From: Betaproteobacteria bacterium
GTDB taxonomy: Bacteria; Pseudomonadota; Gammaproteobacteria; Burkholderiales; Casimicrobiaceae
Direction: 5' to 3'
DNA length: 64,000 bases
Assembly (NCBI GenBank): GCA_016717855.1
Contig: JADKEV010000004.1
Location: 211,579-275,578 of the forward strand
Shown here: positions 17,322 through 27,067 of the stretch, in pieces
Numbering within the stretch: the first letter of the stretch is position 1
Layout: each line of letters starts with the position of its first letter
Notes under the pieces: generated by a model
Databases searched by the model: none
Told to the model about the DNA's origin: nothing
What the model saw: only the letters and a program-made list of their open reading frames with translations
Position numbers and translations under genes: made by a program

Positions 17322-17960
17322 TCAAGCCTCCGGCGCACGGAGCCCCAGCGCTGCCAGGCCGCCGCGTCCGTAGCGGATGACCGCGGGCGGATCGACGGAC
17401 AGATCGATCACCGTCGTCGCCCCGCCGTCGCACACGCCGCCGTCGGCGACCGCATCGAGCTGGCGCTCCAGCGCCGCCCGTATCGCCAGCGGCTCCTGCA
17501 TCGGCTCAGCCGCGCCGGGTAGGATCAGCGTCGATGACAGCAGCGGCTCGTCGAGCTCCGCCAGCAGGGCGAGCGCCACCGGATGATCCGGCACGCGTAT
17601 GCCCACCGTGCTGCGCTTGGGATGCTGCAACCGGCGCGGGACTTCGCGGGTCGCCTGCAGGATGAACGTGTAGCCGCCCGGCGTGCCGCGCTTGAGCAGC
17701 CGGAACTGCCAGTCATCGACGCGCGCGTACTTCGCGATCTCCGACAGGTCGCGGCAGACCAACGTCAGCAGGTGCTTGTCGTCGAGCCCGCGGATCCGGC
17801 GGATTCGCTGCAGCGCGGTCACATCGCCCAGGTGGCAGCCGAGCGCATACGACGAGTCGGTCGGATAGGCGATCAGCCCCCCATCCCGGACGATCGCCGC
17901 GACCTTGGCGACCAGCCGCGGCTGGGGATTCTTGGGATGGATGGAAAAGTACTGGGCCAT
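17322..17960 (-). CDS. yciO: L-threonylcarbamoyladenylate synthase-like protein YciO
   Basis: A 212-residue YrdC/Sua5-fold protein. The motif AYPTDSSYALGCHLGD and the segment GIRVPDHPVALALL are typical of YciO, a paralogue of the TsaC/Sua5 enzymes that make threonylcarbamoyl-AMP for the t6A modification of tRNA. YciO has been regarded as nucleic-acid-binding with an uncertain role, so the enzymatic name should be taken with care. It begins the yciO-M50-trpS run and is divergent from cysB. Two shifted frames on both strands are also open but show no family features. Confidence 0.88.
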   Translation of the reverse strand: MAQYFSIHPKNPQPRLVAKVAAIVRDGGLIAYPTDSSYALGCHLGDVTALQRIRRIRGLDDKHLLTLVCRDLSEIAKYARVDDWQFRLLKRGTPGGYTFILQATREVPRRLQHPKRSTVGIRVPDHPVALALLAELDEPLLSSTLILPGAAEPMQEPLAIRAALERQLDAVADGGVCDGGATTVIDLSVDPPAVIRYGRGGLAALGLRAPEA

Positions 17961-18041
17961 TCGGTGTGCCTGGCGCGTTGCCGCGCCATGACGGGGTTGC
18001 TGTCCGACTATAATTACCGGATCGACGGCCGCCCGGATGCC

Positions 18042-18977
18042 ATGAATCTGCAGCAACTGCGTTATCTCGTCGCCATTGTAGATCATGGCCTCAACATTTC
18101 CGATGCGGCGGAGGCGTTGTTCACCTCGCAGCCCGGCATCAGCAAGCAAGTCCGCCAACTCGAGGACGAACTCGGCGTCGCGATTTTCGTCCGCCGCGGC
18201 AAGCGCTTCACCGGCCTGACCGAGCCGGGCCGCATGGTCGTCGAACGTGCGCGCCGGCTGGTGATCGAGGCCGCCGGCCTCAAGCGGATCGGCGACGAGC
18301 ACCGCGCGCACGATGAAGGCTCGCTGACCATCGCCACCACCCATACGCAGGCGCGCTACGTGCTGCCCCCCGCGGTCAAGCAGTTCACCGAACGCTTTCC
18401 CAAGGTGCGCCTGCTCTTGCACCAGGGCAATCCGGTGCAGGTCGCCGACTATGTGGCCAAGGGGGAAGCCGACCTGGGAATCGCCACCGAAGCGCTGGCC
18501 GACAAGCAGGAACTGGTGACGCTGCCCTGTTACGAATGGAACCGCTGCGTGATCATGCCGCGCGGCCATCCGCTGGCGCGGGAAAAAAAATTGACCATCG
18601 AACTGCTGGCCCGGCACGCGATCGTCACCTACGACTTCAGCTTCACCGGCGCGTCGGCGATCACCGCCGCGTTCGCCGCACGGGGACTCACGCCCAACAT
18701 CGCGCTGACCGCGCTGGACGCGGACGTGATCAAGACCTATGTCGAGCTCGGGCTGGGCGTGGGCATCATCGCGCAGATGGCGTACGACCCCGCGCGCGAC
18801 CAGGGCTTCGCGATGCTGCCGGCCGATCACTTGTTCGCGCCCAGCACCACGCGCCTCGCGCTGCGCCGGGGGACGTATCTTCGCAGCTACATGTACGACT
18901 TCATCGGCTTGTTCGCCCCGCACCTGTCGCACCAGGTCATCGACGAAGCCCTTGCCGGCACGGCGCCAACAAGGTAA
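18042..18977 (+). CDS. cysB: CysB-type LysR transcriptional regulator
   Basis: A 311-residue LysR-family regulator. The N-terminal winged helix (MNLQQLRYLVAIVDHGLNIS, then an ALFTSQPGISKQVRQLEDEL segment) and the inducer-binding domain start (THTQARYVLPPAVKQF, the ligand threonine pocket) match CysB/Cbl. It controls sulfate or thiosulfate uptake and cysteine synthesis with N-acetylserine as co-inducer. A TATAAT at 18009-18014, 28 bases upstream of the ATG, is a likely -10 element. No sulfur genes lie nearby. It is convergent with ureG. Confidence 0.92.
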   Translation: MNLQQLRYLVAIVDHGLNISDAAEALFTSQPGISKQVRQLEDELGVAIFVRRGKRFTGLTEPGRMVVERARRLVIEAAGLKRIGDEHRAHDEGSLTIATTHTQARYVLPPAVKQFTERFPKVRLLLHQGNPVQVADYVAKGEADLGIATEALADKQELVTLPCYEWNRCVIMPRGHPLAREKKLTIELLARHAIVTYDFSFTGASAITAAFAARGLTPNIALTALDADVIKTYVELGLGVGIIAQMAYDPARDQGFAMLPADHLFAPSTTRLALRRGTYLRSYMYDFIGLFAPHLSHQVIDEALAGTAPTR

Positions 18978-18991
18978 TCCGGAAGGCAATC

Positions 18992-19064
18992 CCGTAGGAT
19001 GGGTGGAGCGCAGCGATACCCATCAGGATTTCCGTAGGATGGGTGGAGCGCAGCGATACCCATC
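18992..19064. repeat. Two tandem copies of a 33-bp hairpin repeat
   Basis: Copies at 18992-19024 and 19032-19064 are identical and 40 bases apart. Each contains the inverted repeat GATGGGT / ACCCATC around a 13-base loop that includes GGAGCGCAGCG, so each RNA copy can fold. Elements of this sequence are widely scattered between genes in beta- and gammaproteobacteria and are often mistranslated as small proteins. They lie between the convergent cysB and ureG genes and could act as a two-way terminator or mRNA stabiliser. Confidence 0.85.
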
Positions 19065-19074
19065 GGCCGGAAAC

Positions 19075-19737
19075 TCACCGCGCCAGCATGCCCCGCTCGA
19101 TCACGAACGCAACGACGGCATCGACGCCCTCGCCAGTCTTCAGGTTCGTGAACACGAACGGGCGCTCCCCGCGCATCCTGCGGGCGTCGCTGTCCATGAC
19201 CGCGAGCGAGGCGCCCACATGCGGGGCGAGATCGGTCTTGTTGATGATCAGCAGGTCCGACTTGGTGATGCCCGGCCCGCCCTTGCGCGGAATTTTTTCG
19301 CCGCCCGCGACATCGATCACATAGAGCGTGAGATCGGAGAGTTCGGGGCTGAACGTCGCGGCGAGGTTGTCGCCGCCGCTCTCGATGAAAATCAGGTCCA
19401 GCGCCGGAAACCGCCGGTGCATCCGGGCGACCGCCTCCAGGTTGATCGATGCATCCTCGCGAATCGCCGTGTGCGGGCAGCCACCGGTCTCCACGCCCAT
19501 GATGCGTTCGGCGGGCAGCGCCTCGGCGGCGACGAGCAGGCGCTCGTCCTCCTTGGTGTAGATGTCGTTGGTCACCACGGCCAGTTCGTAGCGCTCGCGC
19601 ATCTTCTTGCACAGCACTTCGACCAGCGTCGTCTTGCCCGAACCCACGGGCCCCCCCACGCCCACGCGCAGCAAGCCCTGCGGGCGCGCCGCGCCCCGGC
19701 CCTCGTTCATCGCATTCACCGCTGTCACCGTGCTCAT
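19075..19737 (-). CDS. ureG: Urease accessory GTPase UreG
   Basis: A 220-residue SIMIBI-class GTPase with P-loop GVGGPVGSGKTT, the metal-binding motif ETGGCPHTAIREDAS (CPH) and the guanine specificity motif NKTD. UreG delivers nickel to apo-urease together with UreD, UreF and UreE, driven by GTP hydrolysis. It is the last gene of the ureDABCEFG operon and ends next to the hairpin repeat pair. Confidence 0.97.
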   Translation of the reverse strand: MSTVTAVNAMNEGRGAARPQGLLRVGVGGPVGSGKTTLVEVLCKKMRERYELAVVTNDIYTKEDERLLVAAEALPAERIMGVETGGCPHTAIREDASINLEAVARMHRRFPALDLIFIESGGDNLAATFSPELSDLTLYVIDVAGGEKIPRKGGPGITKSDLLIINKTDLAPHVGASLAVMDSDARRMRGERPFVFTNLKTGEGVDAVVAFVIERGMLAR

Positions 19738-19749
19738 TCATCCATCCTG

Positions 19750-20571
19750 TCAGGAACGAAACAACCTCGAATATTGCGCCTCGTGGCACGACGATGCGAT
19801 CGCCAGCCCCGGGCACTGCGTGGTCCAGCCCTCGGGGCCGGTAGCGACGGCACGCGCGATCGCGTCGTCCGCCACGGCGTCTACTGCCGGACCAGCGGCC
19901 AGCAGGATGCGCTGCCCGTCGGTCTGCCCAAGTGGGACCGCCTTGAGGGCCGCACCCACCTGGTTTTCCAGCCACGACCAGACATAGACCGTCACCATGG
20001 TCCGCGCGTCCAGGCCCCAGGCCGCGGCGATGGCCGCGAAGAGCACCGGATAAGTCGGCGAGTCCAGTCGGCAGATCCGCGCCAGCCAGTCGGCATCGAG
20101 CGCGCCCGTGTCGTCGCACCACCGACGCAGCGAATAGCCCATCTGCAGCGTCTCGGCCAGCAACTCCCGGGTTTCCCGTGTCGCGCGCATCCAGCCGTCC
20201 AGCGCCAGTGCCTGCGCGTCGTCGCCGGCAGCCCAAGCGCGGTGCGCCGCGACCAGCAGCGGCGCCTCGAACCGTCCGACAGACCAGCGCAGGCAATCGA
20301 CGATCCACCGCTCGACATCGGCGCGGTCGGTCACGGTGCCGCATTCGACCGCCCACTCCAGGCCCTGCGAATAGCTGAACGCGCCCACCGGCAGCGTGGT
20401 GCTCGCCAGATGCAGGAGTCGCGTCAGCGGGTTCGGGGATGGCGATGATGACAGTGACGCCGATGACGCCGATGACGGCACCTGCGACAACGACGGAGAC
20501 GCGGCGACGTCGGACTCCCCGGCTGCCGCTTGCGACGCTTGCGCCGCCGCCAGGGCGAGCCCGGGTTTCAT
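19750..20571 (-). CDS. ureF: Urease accessory protein UreF
   Basis: A 273-residue all-helical protein with the family stretch TTLPVGAFSYSQGLEWAVE. UreF bridges UreD and UreG in the nickel-insertion complex. The start is fixed by a 4-base overlap with the ureE stop (ATGA). The first ~45 residues are an unusual Ala/Ser-rich low-complexity tail encoded by short repeats; the conserved domain starts near PNPLTRLLHLAS. The C-terminus (YSRLFRS) is normal for the family. Confidence 0.95.
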   Translation of the reverse strand: MKPGLALAAAQASQAAAGESDVAASPSLSQVPSSASSASLSSSPSPNPLTRLLHLASTTLPVGAFSYSQGLEWAVECGTVTDRADVERWIVDCLRWSVGRFEAPLLVAAHRAWAAGDDAQALALDGWMRATRETRELLAETLQMGYSLRRWCDDTGALDADWLARICRLDSPTYPVLFAAIAAAWGLDARTMVTVYVWSWLENQVGAALKAVPLGQTDGQRILLAAGPAVDAVADDAIARAVATGPEGWTTQCPGLAIASSCHEAQYSRLFRS

Positions 20572-21089
20572 GTGCCGCGGCCTCCGTGGCGCAGCGCGAA
20601 AACGGACTGCGCCAGGCCATGCTCCTCGGCCTGCCCCGCGTCGTGGCCGTGCCGGTGGCCGCCGCCATAGGCGCCGGGCTCGGGCTGAAACGGCGCGCTC
20701 TCCTCGCTGACCAGCGCTCCGGCCCGCTCCAGCATGTCGCGCAGCACAGCATCGCGTTCGATCTTCAGAAAGCCGGCGCCGATCTCGACCGGCACATGGC
20801 GGTTGCCCAGGTGATAGGCGGCCTGGACCAAAGTGCAGGCGGCTGTCGGCCGCACGACGTAAACATCTTCCGCCGCCGCCACGACGCAGACGATCCGGCC
20901 GTCGCCGCCTTCCAGTTCGTCGCCGTCCGCAAGCACCGTGCCGCGCTCCAGGAACAGGCCCGCCTCTTCACCGTTGTCCAGCCGGACCAGCAGCCGGCTG
21001 CGCCGGCGCAGTTCGAACGGCAGGGTCAGGGTCGCGCCGGCCGGTCGCGCCTGACCCGCCGGCGGCAGCAGGCGCTCGATGCGCAGCAT
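20568..21089 (-). CDS. ureE: Urease nickel metallochaperone UreE
   Basis: A 173-residue protein with the two UreE domains: an N-terminal peptide-binding domain and a C-terminal metal-binding domain holding HLGNRHVPVEI. The tail is His-rich (GGGHRHGHDAGQAEEHG), typical of UreE proteins that store nickel. The start ATG at 21089 is 5 bases from the ureC stop. It overlaps ureF by 4 bases. Confidence 0.95.
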   Translation of the reverse strand: MLRIERLLPPAGQARPAGATLTLPFELRRRSRLLVRLDNGEEAGLFLERGTVLADGDELEGGDGRIVCVVAAAEDVYVVRPTAACTLVQAAYHLGNRHVPVEIGAGFLKIERDAVLRDMLERAGALVSEESAPFQPEPGAYGGGHRHGHDAGQAEEHGLAQSVFALRHGGRGT

Positions 21090-21094
21090 GCGGG

Positions 21095-22809
<1,715 letters not shown>

Positions 22810-22810
<1 letters not shown>

Positions 22811-23115
22811 CAGAGACTGCCCATGATCTTGCCGTTGAACCCGTAGACCATCCGCGCGCCCGCCAGGTCGACCAGCTCCACGGTGCGTTCCTGCCCGGGC
22901 TCGAAGCGCACCGCGGTCCCGGCCGGGATGTTCAACCGGAATCCGCGAGCCGCGTCCCGCTGGAACGCCAGCGCCGCGTTGGTTTCGAAGAAGTGAAAAT
23001 GCGATCCGACCTGTATCGGGCGGTCGCCGGTGTTGGCAACCCGAACCGTCCGCACGGCACGTCCGGCATTGATCTCCAGTTCGCCGTCGGGCACGAACAT
23101 CTCTCCAGGAATCAT
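22810..23115 (-). CDS. ureB: Urease subunit beta
   Basis: A 101-residue structural subunit starting MIPGEMFVPDGELEINAGR, the usual UreB start. An in-frame ATG 8 codons upstream is less likely. The core VGSHFHFFETN and GTAVRFEPGQER are family signatures. It packs with UreA and UreC in the (UreABC)3 complex. It lies between ureA (16-base gap) and ureC (overlap). Confidence 0.96.
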
Positions 23116-23131
23116 CGCGGATCCTCCTCGC

Positions 23132-23440
23132 TCAGGCAATCGGATTATGGACGGTGACCAGCTTGGTGCCGTCGGGAAACGTCGCCTCGACCTGGATGTC
23201 GGGAATCATCTCCGGCACGCCCTCCATCACCTCGTCGCGCCGGAGCAGCGTGGCGCCGAACTGCATGAGTTCCGCGACCGTCCTGCCGTCGCGGGCGCCC
23301 TCCATCACCGCGGCGGAAATGTAGGCAACCGCCTCCGGATAGTTCAGGCGCAGCCCGCGCGCGCGCCGGCGCTCGGCGACGAGGCCGGCGGTGAATATCA
23401 GCAGCTTGTCCCGTTCCCTGGGTGTCAGTTCCACAGCCAT
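23132..23440 (-). CDS. ureA: Urease subunit gamma
   Basis: A 102-residue subunit beginning MAVELTPRERDKLLIFTAGL, followed by AERRRARGLRLNYPEAVAY and the VPEMIPDIQVEATFPDGTK segment, all diagnostic for UreA. It is encoded as a separate polypeptide, as in Klebsiella, and not fused to UreB. It lies 40 bases downstream of ureD. Confidence 0.97.
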   Translation of the reverse strand: MAVELTPRERDKLLIFTAGLVAERRRARGLRLNYPEAVAYISAAVMEGARDGRTVAELMQFGATLLRRDEVMEGVPEMIPDIQVEATFPDGTKLVTVHNPIA

Positions 23441-23480
23441 CCTCCCTGCGCGCCGCGCTCCGCCAGCGGCCGATTATCGC

Positions 23481-24383
23481 TCACGTCGCCCACAGGCGGG
23501 GCACGGCCGCGGCGCGGCCCGCGTACAGCGGGCGCAGCAGCGTCCACACCCGCAACAGATAGCCCCGCGCCTGCTCGGTGGAATCGCACAGGCAGCGGGC
23601 GAGCGTGATACCTGACGGCAGGCACGTCACGCCGGCGCGCGCACGCGCCGGCAGCTCACGCGCGGCGTCGCGGCAGGCGGCCAGCACGGCGTCCCCAACG
23701 CTGCCTCCGCACACCCAGAGCGTTCCGGAGACTGTCCGCCCCGCGTACCCAGCCGCCGACTGCAGCAGGCCGTCGCCGCCGCCCACCTCGCCGTATTCGG
23801 CCCACAGCAGGACGCCGGCGCGCCGGATCTCGAGCGCCTGCCGGAAGCGGCCGCGGGTGAAGCGCTCCCCCGCGGCGCCGCGCCCGAACGCGACGATTTC
23901 CCAGCCTGCCACCTGGCCCGGGCCATCGATGTCTACGCTCAGTGCCGTCCGCGCATCGGCGCCGTCGAAGACGATGGTTTCGAGCGGCAGCCACTCGACG
24001 ATCGCGTTTGCGCCCACACGCAGGTGCGTCGTCTGCGCGGCGGTGCGGGAATTGGCCTTGTACCACTTGGTCGCGCCGGGCGTCGTGAGCAGCACCTCGG
24101 CGCCGGGACCCGCGTCGACATCGACCGCGAGGCGGTCGCCGCCCGCGATGCCGCCCGGCGGATGCAGGATCACCGTGTGGCAAAGCGCCTCGCCCTCCGG
24201 ATACAGCGGCTTCTGCACCACCAGCGGCCCGGTGTGCAGGTTGCGTGCGAGCACAGTGCGCGGGCCGCGCCGTTCGTAGGCGAGCGCGAGCGCCGCGTCC
24301 CAGCCCGCTGGTGTTGCAGCCGCTTCCGGCGCCGCCGGCGGCGGAGCGCTGGCCCGCTGCGCGCGCAGGCCGCCCGCCGTCAT
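23481..24383 (-). CDS. ureD: Urease accessory protein UreD
   Basis: A 300-residue UreD (UreH). Family text includes LHPPGGIAGGDRL, LTTPGATKWYKAN and the NAIVEWLPLETIVFDGA segment. UreD scaffolds the UreF-UreG complex on apo-urease and contains a tunnel for nickel transfer. The ATG overlaps the urtE stop by 4 bases (ATGA), so urea uptake and urease genes form one transcriptional unit. Confidence 0.95.
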   Translation of the reverse strand: MTAGGLRAQRASAPPPAAPEAAATPAGWDAALALAYERRGPRTVLARNLHTGPLVVQKPLYPEGEALCHTVILHPPGGIAGGDRLAVDVDAGPGAEVLLTTPGATKWYKANSRTAAQTTHLRVGANAIVEWLPLETIVFDGADARTALSVDIDGPGQVAGWEIVAFGRGAAGERFTRGRFRQALEIRRAGVLLWAEYGEVGGGDGLLQSAAGYAGRTVSGTLWVCGGSVGDAVLAACRDAARELPARARAGVTCLPSGITLARCLCDSTEQARGYLLRVWTLLRPLYAGRAAAVPRLWAT

Positions 24384-25078
24384 ACCGTCAGCAATTGCCG
24401 GACATCGTCGGCTTCCATCCGGTCGCCCGCGCCGCGCTTGATGATCTGTCCGCGGCTCATCACCGCATACTGGCCGGCCAGGGCTGCCGCGAAGTCGTAG
24501 TACTGCTCGACCAGCAGCACCGCGATGCCGCCCCGGGCCAGCAGCGCCCGGATGACCTCGCGGATTTCCTTGATGATGGACGGCTGGATGCCCTCGGTGG
24601 GTTCGTCGAGGATCAGCAGCCGCGGCTTCGCGGCCAGCGCGCGCGCGATCGCCAGCTGCTGCTGCTGGCCGCCGGACAGGTCGCCGCCGCGCCGGTGCAG
24701 CATTTTCTTCAGGACGGGAAACATGGCAAAGAGTTCTTCCGGGATGACCTTCGACGATGAACCAGCCACCGGCGCCAGCCCCATGCGCAGGTTTTCTTCC
24801 ACGGTGAGCCGGTTGAAAATTTCCCGGCCCTGCGGCACGTAGCCGATGCCCAGCGCCGCGCGGCGGTGCGGCGGCAGCGCGGTGATGTCCCGGCCGTCCA
24901 GGAGCACGCGGCCGGTCCGCGTCGGCAGCACCCCCATCAGGCAATTGAGCAGCGTCGTCTTGCCCACGCCATTGCGCCCCAGCAGCACGGTGCACTGGCC
25001 GTCGGGAATCGACAACCGGACGTCGCGCAGGATGTGGCTGCCCCCATAGTACTGGTTCAGCCCCTCGATTTCCAGCAT
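24380..25078 (-). CDS. urtE: Urea ABC transporter ATP-binding subunit UrtE
   Basis: A 232-residue ATPase starting MLEIEGLNQYYGGSHILRDV, which is the UrtE signature. It has Walker A LGRNGVGKTT, signature LSGGQQQ and Walker B LLILDEPTEGI. An alternative ATG 5 codons upstream (25093) is possible. With UrtA-D it takes up urea at low concentration under nitrogen limitation. It is 20 bases after urtD and overlaps ureD by 4. Confidence 0.95.
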   Translation of the reverse strand: MLEIEGLNQYYGGSHILRDVRLSIPDGQCTVLLGRNGVGKTTLLNCLMGVLPTRTGRVLLDGRDITALPPHRRAALGIGYVPQGREIFNRLTVEENLRMGLAPVAGSSSKVIPEELFAMFPVLKKMLHRRGGDLSGGQQQQLAIARALAAKPRLLILDEPTEGIQPSIIKEIREVIRALLARGGIAVLLVEQYYDFAAALAGQYAVMSRGQIIKRGAGDRMEADDVRQLLTV

Positions 25079-25097
25079 CGCTCCCGCGGCCATCGCC

Positions 25098-25955
25098 TCA
25101 GCGCCCCAGATAGACTTCGATGACCCGCTGGTCGTTCTGCACCTGCGCCATCGGTCCCTCGGCGAGCACCGACCCTTCGTGCAACACGGTGACCGTGCGC
25201 GCGATCCGGTTGACGAAATCCATGTCGTGCTCGACCACGATCAGCGTGTGTTCGCCGGCCAGTTCCAGGAACAGGTCCGCGGTGCGGTCCGTCTCCGCGT
25301 CGGTCATCCCGGCGACCGGCTCGTCCAGCAGCAGCACGATGGGTTCCTGAATCAGCAGCATCCCGATTTCCAGCCATTGCTTCTGGCCGTGCGAGAGCAT
25401 GCCGGCCTCGCGATTCAGCGACTGCGCGAGGCCGATCCGCTCGCCGGTCGCCGCGATCGCATCGAGTTGCGCGGAGTCGAGCCGCGCGCGCAGCGTGCCG
25501 AACGGATCCTTGCGCGCCTTCATCGCCAGCTCGAGATTCTCGAACACGGAGTGCTTTTCGAACACCGTCGGCTTCTGGAACTTGCGACCGATGCCGGCGT
25601 GCGCGATCTCCGGCTCGCTCATCCGCAACAGGTCGATAGTCTGGCCGAAAAACGCGCTGCCCGAGTCGGCGCGCGTCTTGCCGGTGATCACGTCCATCAT
25701 CGTCGTCTTGCCGGCGCCATTGGGGCCGATGATGCAGCGCAACTCGCCCAGCGCGATGTTGAGCGTCAGCTTGTTCAGCGCCTTGAAGCCGTCGAAACTG
25801 ACCGAGATGTCCTCAAGGTACAGGATGTCGCCGTGACCCGAATCGATGACGCCGGGCTCGACGACATGACCGTAGTTGACGCTGCCGTCGGCGCCGCCCT
25901 GCAGCCCCGGGTCGGCATCGGCGGCTAGCCGTTCCGCGCTGCGCGGTTCGTTCAT
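25098..25955 (-). CDS. urtD: Urea ABC transporter ATP-binding subunit UrtD
   Basis: A 285-residue ATPase with Walker A GPNGAGKTT, signature LSHGQKQWLEIGM (the LSHGQKQ form is specific to UrtD) and Walker B LLLDEPVAGMT. The first ~45 residues (MNEPRSAERLAADADPGLQG and on) precede the ABC domain, as in Burkholderiales UrtD. The start overlaps the urtC stop by 4 bases. Confidence 0.95.
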   Translation of the reverse strand: MNEPRSAERLAADADPGLQGGADGSVNYGHVVEPGVIDSGHGDILYLEDISVSFDGFKALNKLTLNIALGELRCIIGPNGAGKTTMMDVITGKTRADSGSAFFGQTIDLLRMSEPEIAHAGIGRKFQKPTVFEKHSVFENLELAMKARKDPFGTLRARLDSAQLDAIAATGERIGLAQSLNREAGMLSHGQKQWLEIGMLLIQEPIVLLLDEPVAGMTDAETDRTADLFLELAGEHTLIVVEHDMDFVNRIARTVTVLHEGSVLAEGPMAQVQNDQRVIEVYLGR

Positions 25956-27067
25956 GCCGGGACCTTGCGCGCTTCGGGCGCGGGCCGCCGCAGCTTGCCC
26001 GCCACTTTCCTCGCGAGCCCGAGCAGACCCGCGGGAAGGTACAGCGTCACAAGAACAAAGATCGCCCCCAGCGCGAACAGCCAGTACTCCGGCAGCGCCG
26101 CGGTGAACCAGCTCTTCAGGCCGTTGACCGCGACCGCGCCGATCACCGGCCCGATCAGCGTGCCGCGCCCGCCCACCGCGACCCAGATCACCAGTTCGAT
26201 CGAGTTCGCCGGCGACATCTCGGATGGATTGATGATGCCCACCTGCGGGACGTACAGCGCACCGGCGACCCCGCAGATCACCGCCGACAGCGTCCACACG
26301 ACGAGCTTGAAGCCCAGCGGGTTGTAGCCCAGGAACATCATCCGCGGTTCCGCGTCGCGTATCGCCTGCAGCGCGCGGCCGAACTTGGTGGCCATCATCG
26401 CTCGGCAGCCGAGCACCACGCCCACCAGGACCAGCAGCGTGAGCCAGTAGAGGAACGCTTTGGTCTCCGGCGCCGTGATCGAATAGCCCAGGATGCGCTT
26501 GAAGTCGGTGAAGCCGTTGTTGCCGCCGAAGCCGGTGTCGTTGCGGTAGAACAGCAGCATCGCGGCGAAGGTCAGCGCCTGGGTGATGATCGAGAAATAG
26601 ACGCCCTTGATCCGCGAGCGGAACGCGAAGAACCCGAACACCAGGGCCAGCAGTCCCGGCACCAGCACGACCAGCAGCAGCGCGTACGCGAAGTGATCGG
26701 TGAACGACCAGTACCACGGGTAGGCCTTCCAGTCGAGAAACACCATGAAATCGGGCAGATGGCTCTGATAGACGCCGTCACGGCCGATCGCCCGCATCAG
26801 GTACATGCCGAGCGAATAGCCGCCCAGCGCGAAAAACACGCCGTGGCCCAGCGACAGGATGCCGGCGTACCCCCAAACCAGGTCTAGCGCGACCGCGGCG
26901 ATCGCGTAGCACATGAATTTCCCGAACAACGCGATGAAGTAGCCCGACACGTGCATCGGATGCTCGGCGGGAAAGGCGAGATGCAGCGCCGGCAGCAGCG
27001 CGGCCGCGAGCACGGCGGCCAGCACCAGCCACCGGCCCCAGCCGCGCGCGATCGCGTGCGTGATCAT
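25952..27067 (-). CDS. urtC: Urea ABC transporter permease UrtC
   Basis: A 371-residue inner-membrane permease with about ten hydrophobic segments. The motifs LVWGYAGILSLGHGVFFALG and GRGTLIGPVIGAVAVNGLKS identify the LivM-like UrtC subunit. The ATG overlaps the natural stop of urtB (ATGA at 27064-27067), which shows where urtB should end despite its frameshift. Confidence 0.95.
   Translation of the reverse strand: MITHAIARGWGRWLVLAAVLAAALLPALHLAFPAEHPMHVSGYFIALFGKFMCYAIAAVALDLVWGYAGILSLGHGVFFALGGYSLGMYLMRAIGRDGVYQSHLPDFMVFLDWKAYPWYWSFTDHFAYALLLVVLVPGLLALVFGFFAFRSRIKGVYFSIITQALTFAAMLLFYRNDTGFGGNNGFTDFKRILGYSITAPETKAFLYWLTLLVLVGVVLGCRAMMATKFGRALQAIRDAEPRMMFLGYNPLGFKLVVWTLSAVICGVAGALYVPQVGIINPSEMSPANSIELVIWVAVGGRGTLIGPVIGAVAVNGLKSWFTAALPEYWLFALGAIFVLVTLYLPAGLLGLARKVAGKLRRPAPEARKVPA

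Noticed and set aside
18978..19070. Short peptides readable through the hairpin repeats
   Set aside because: The reading comes from a dispersed non-coding repeat that is often misannotated as protein.
26778..27063. Run-on of the urtB frame by ~100 residues into urtC
   Set aside because: It follows only from the frameshift at 27107-27109; the added sequence is an out-of-frame translation of urtC.
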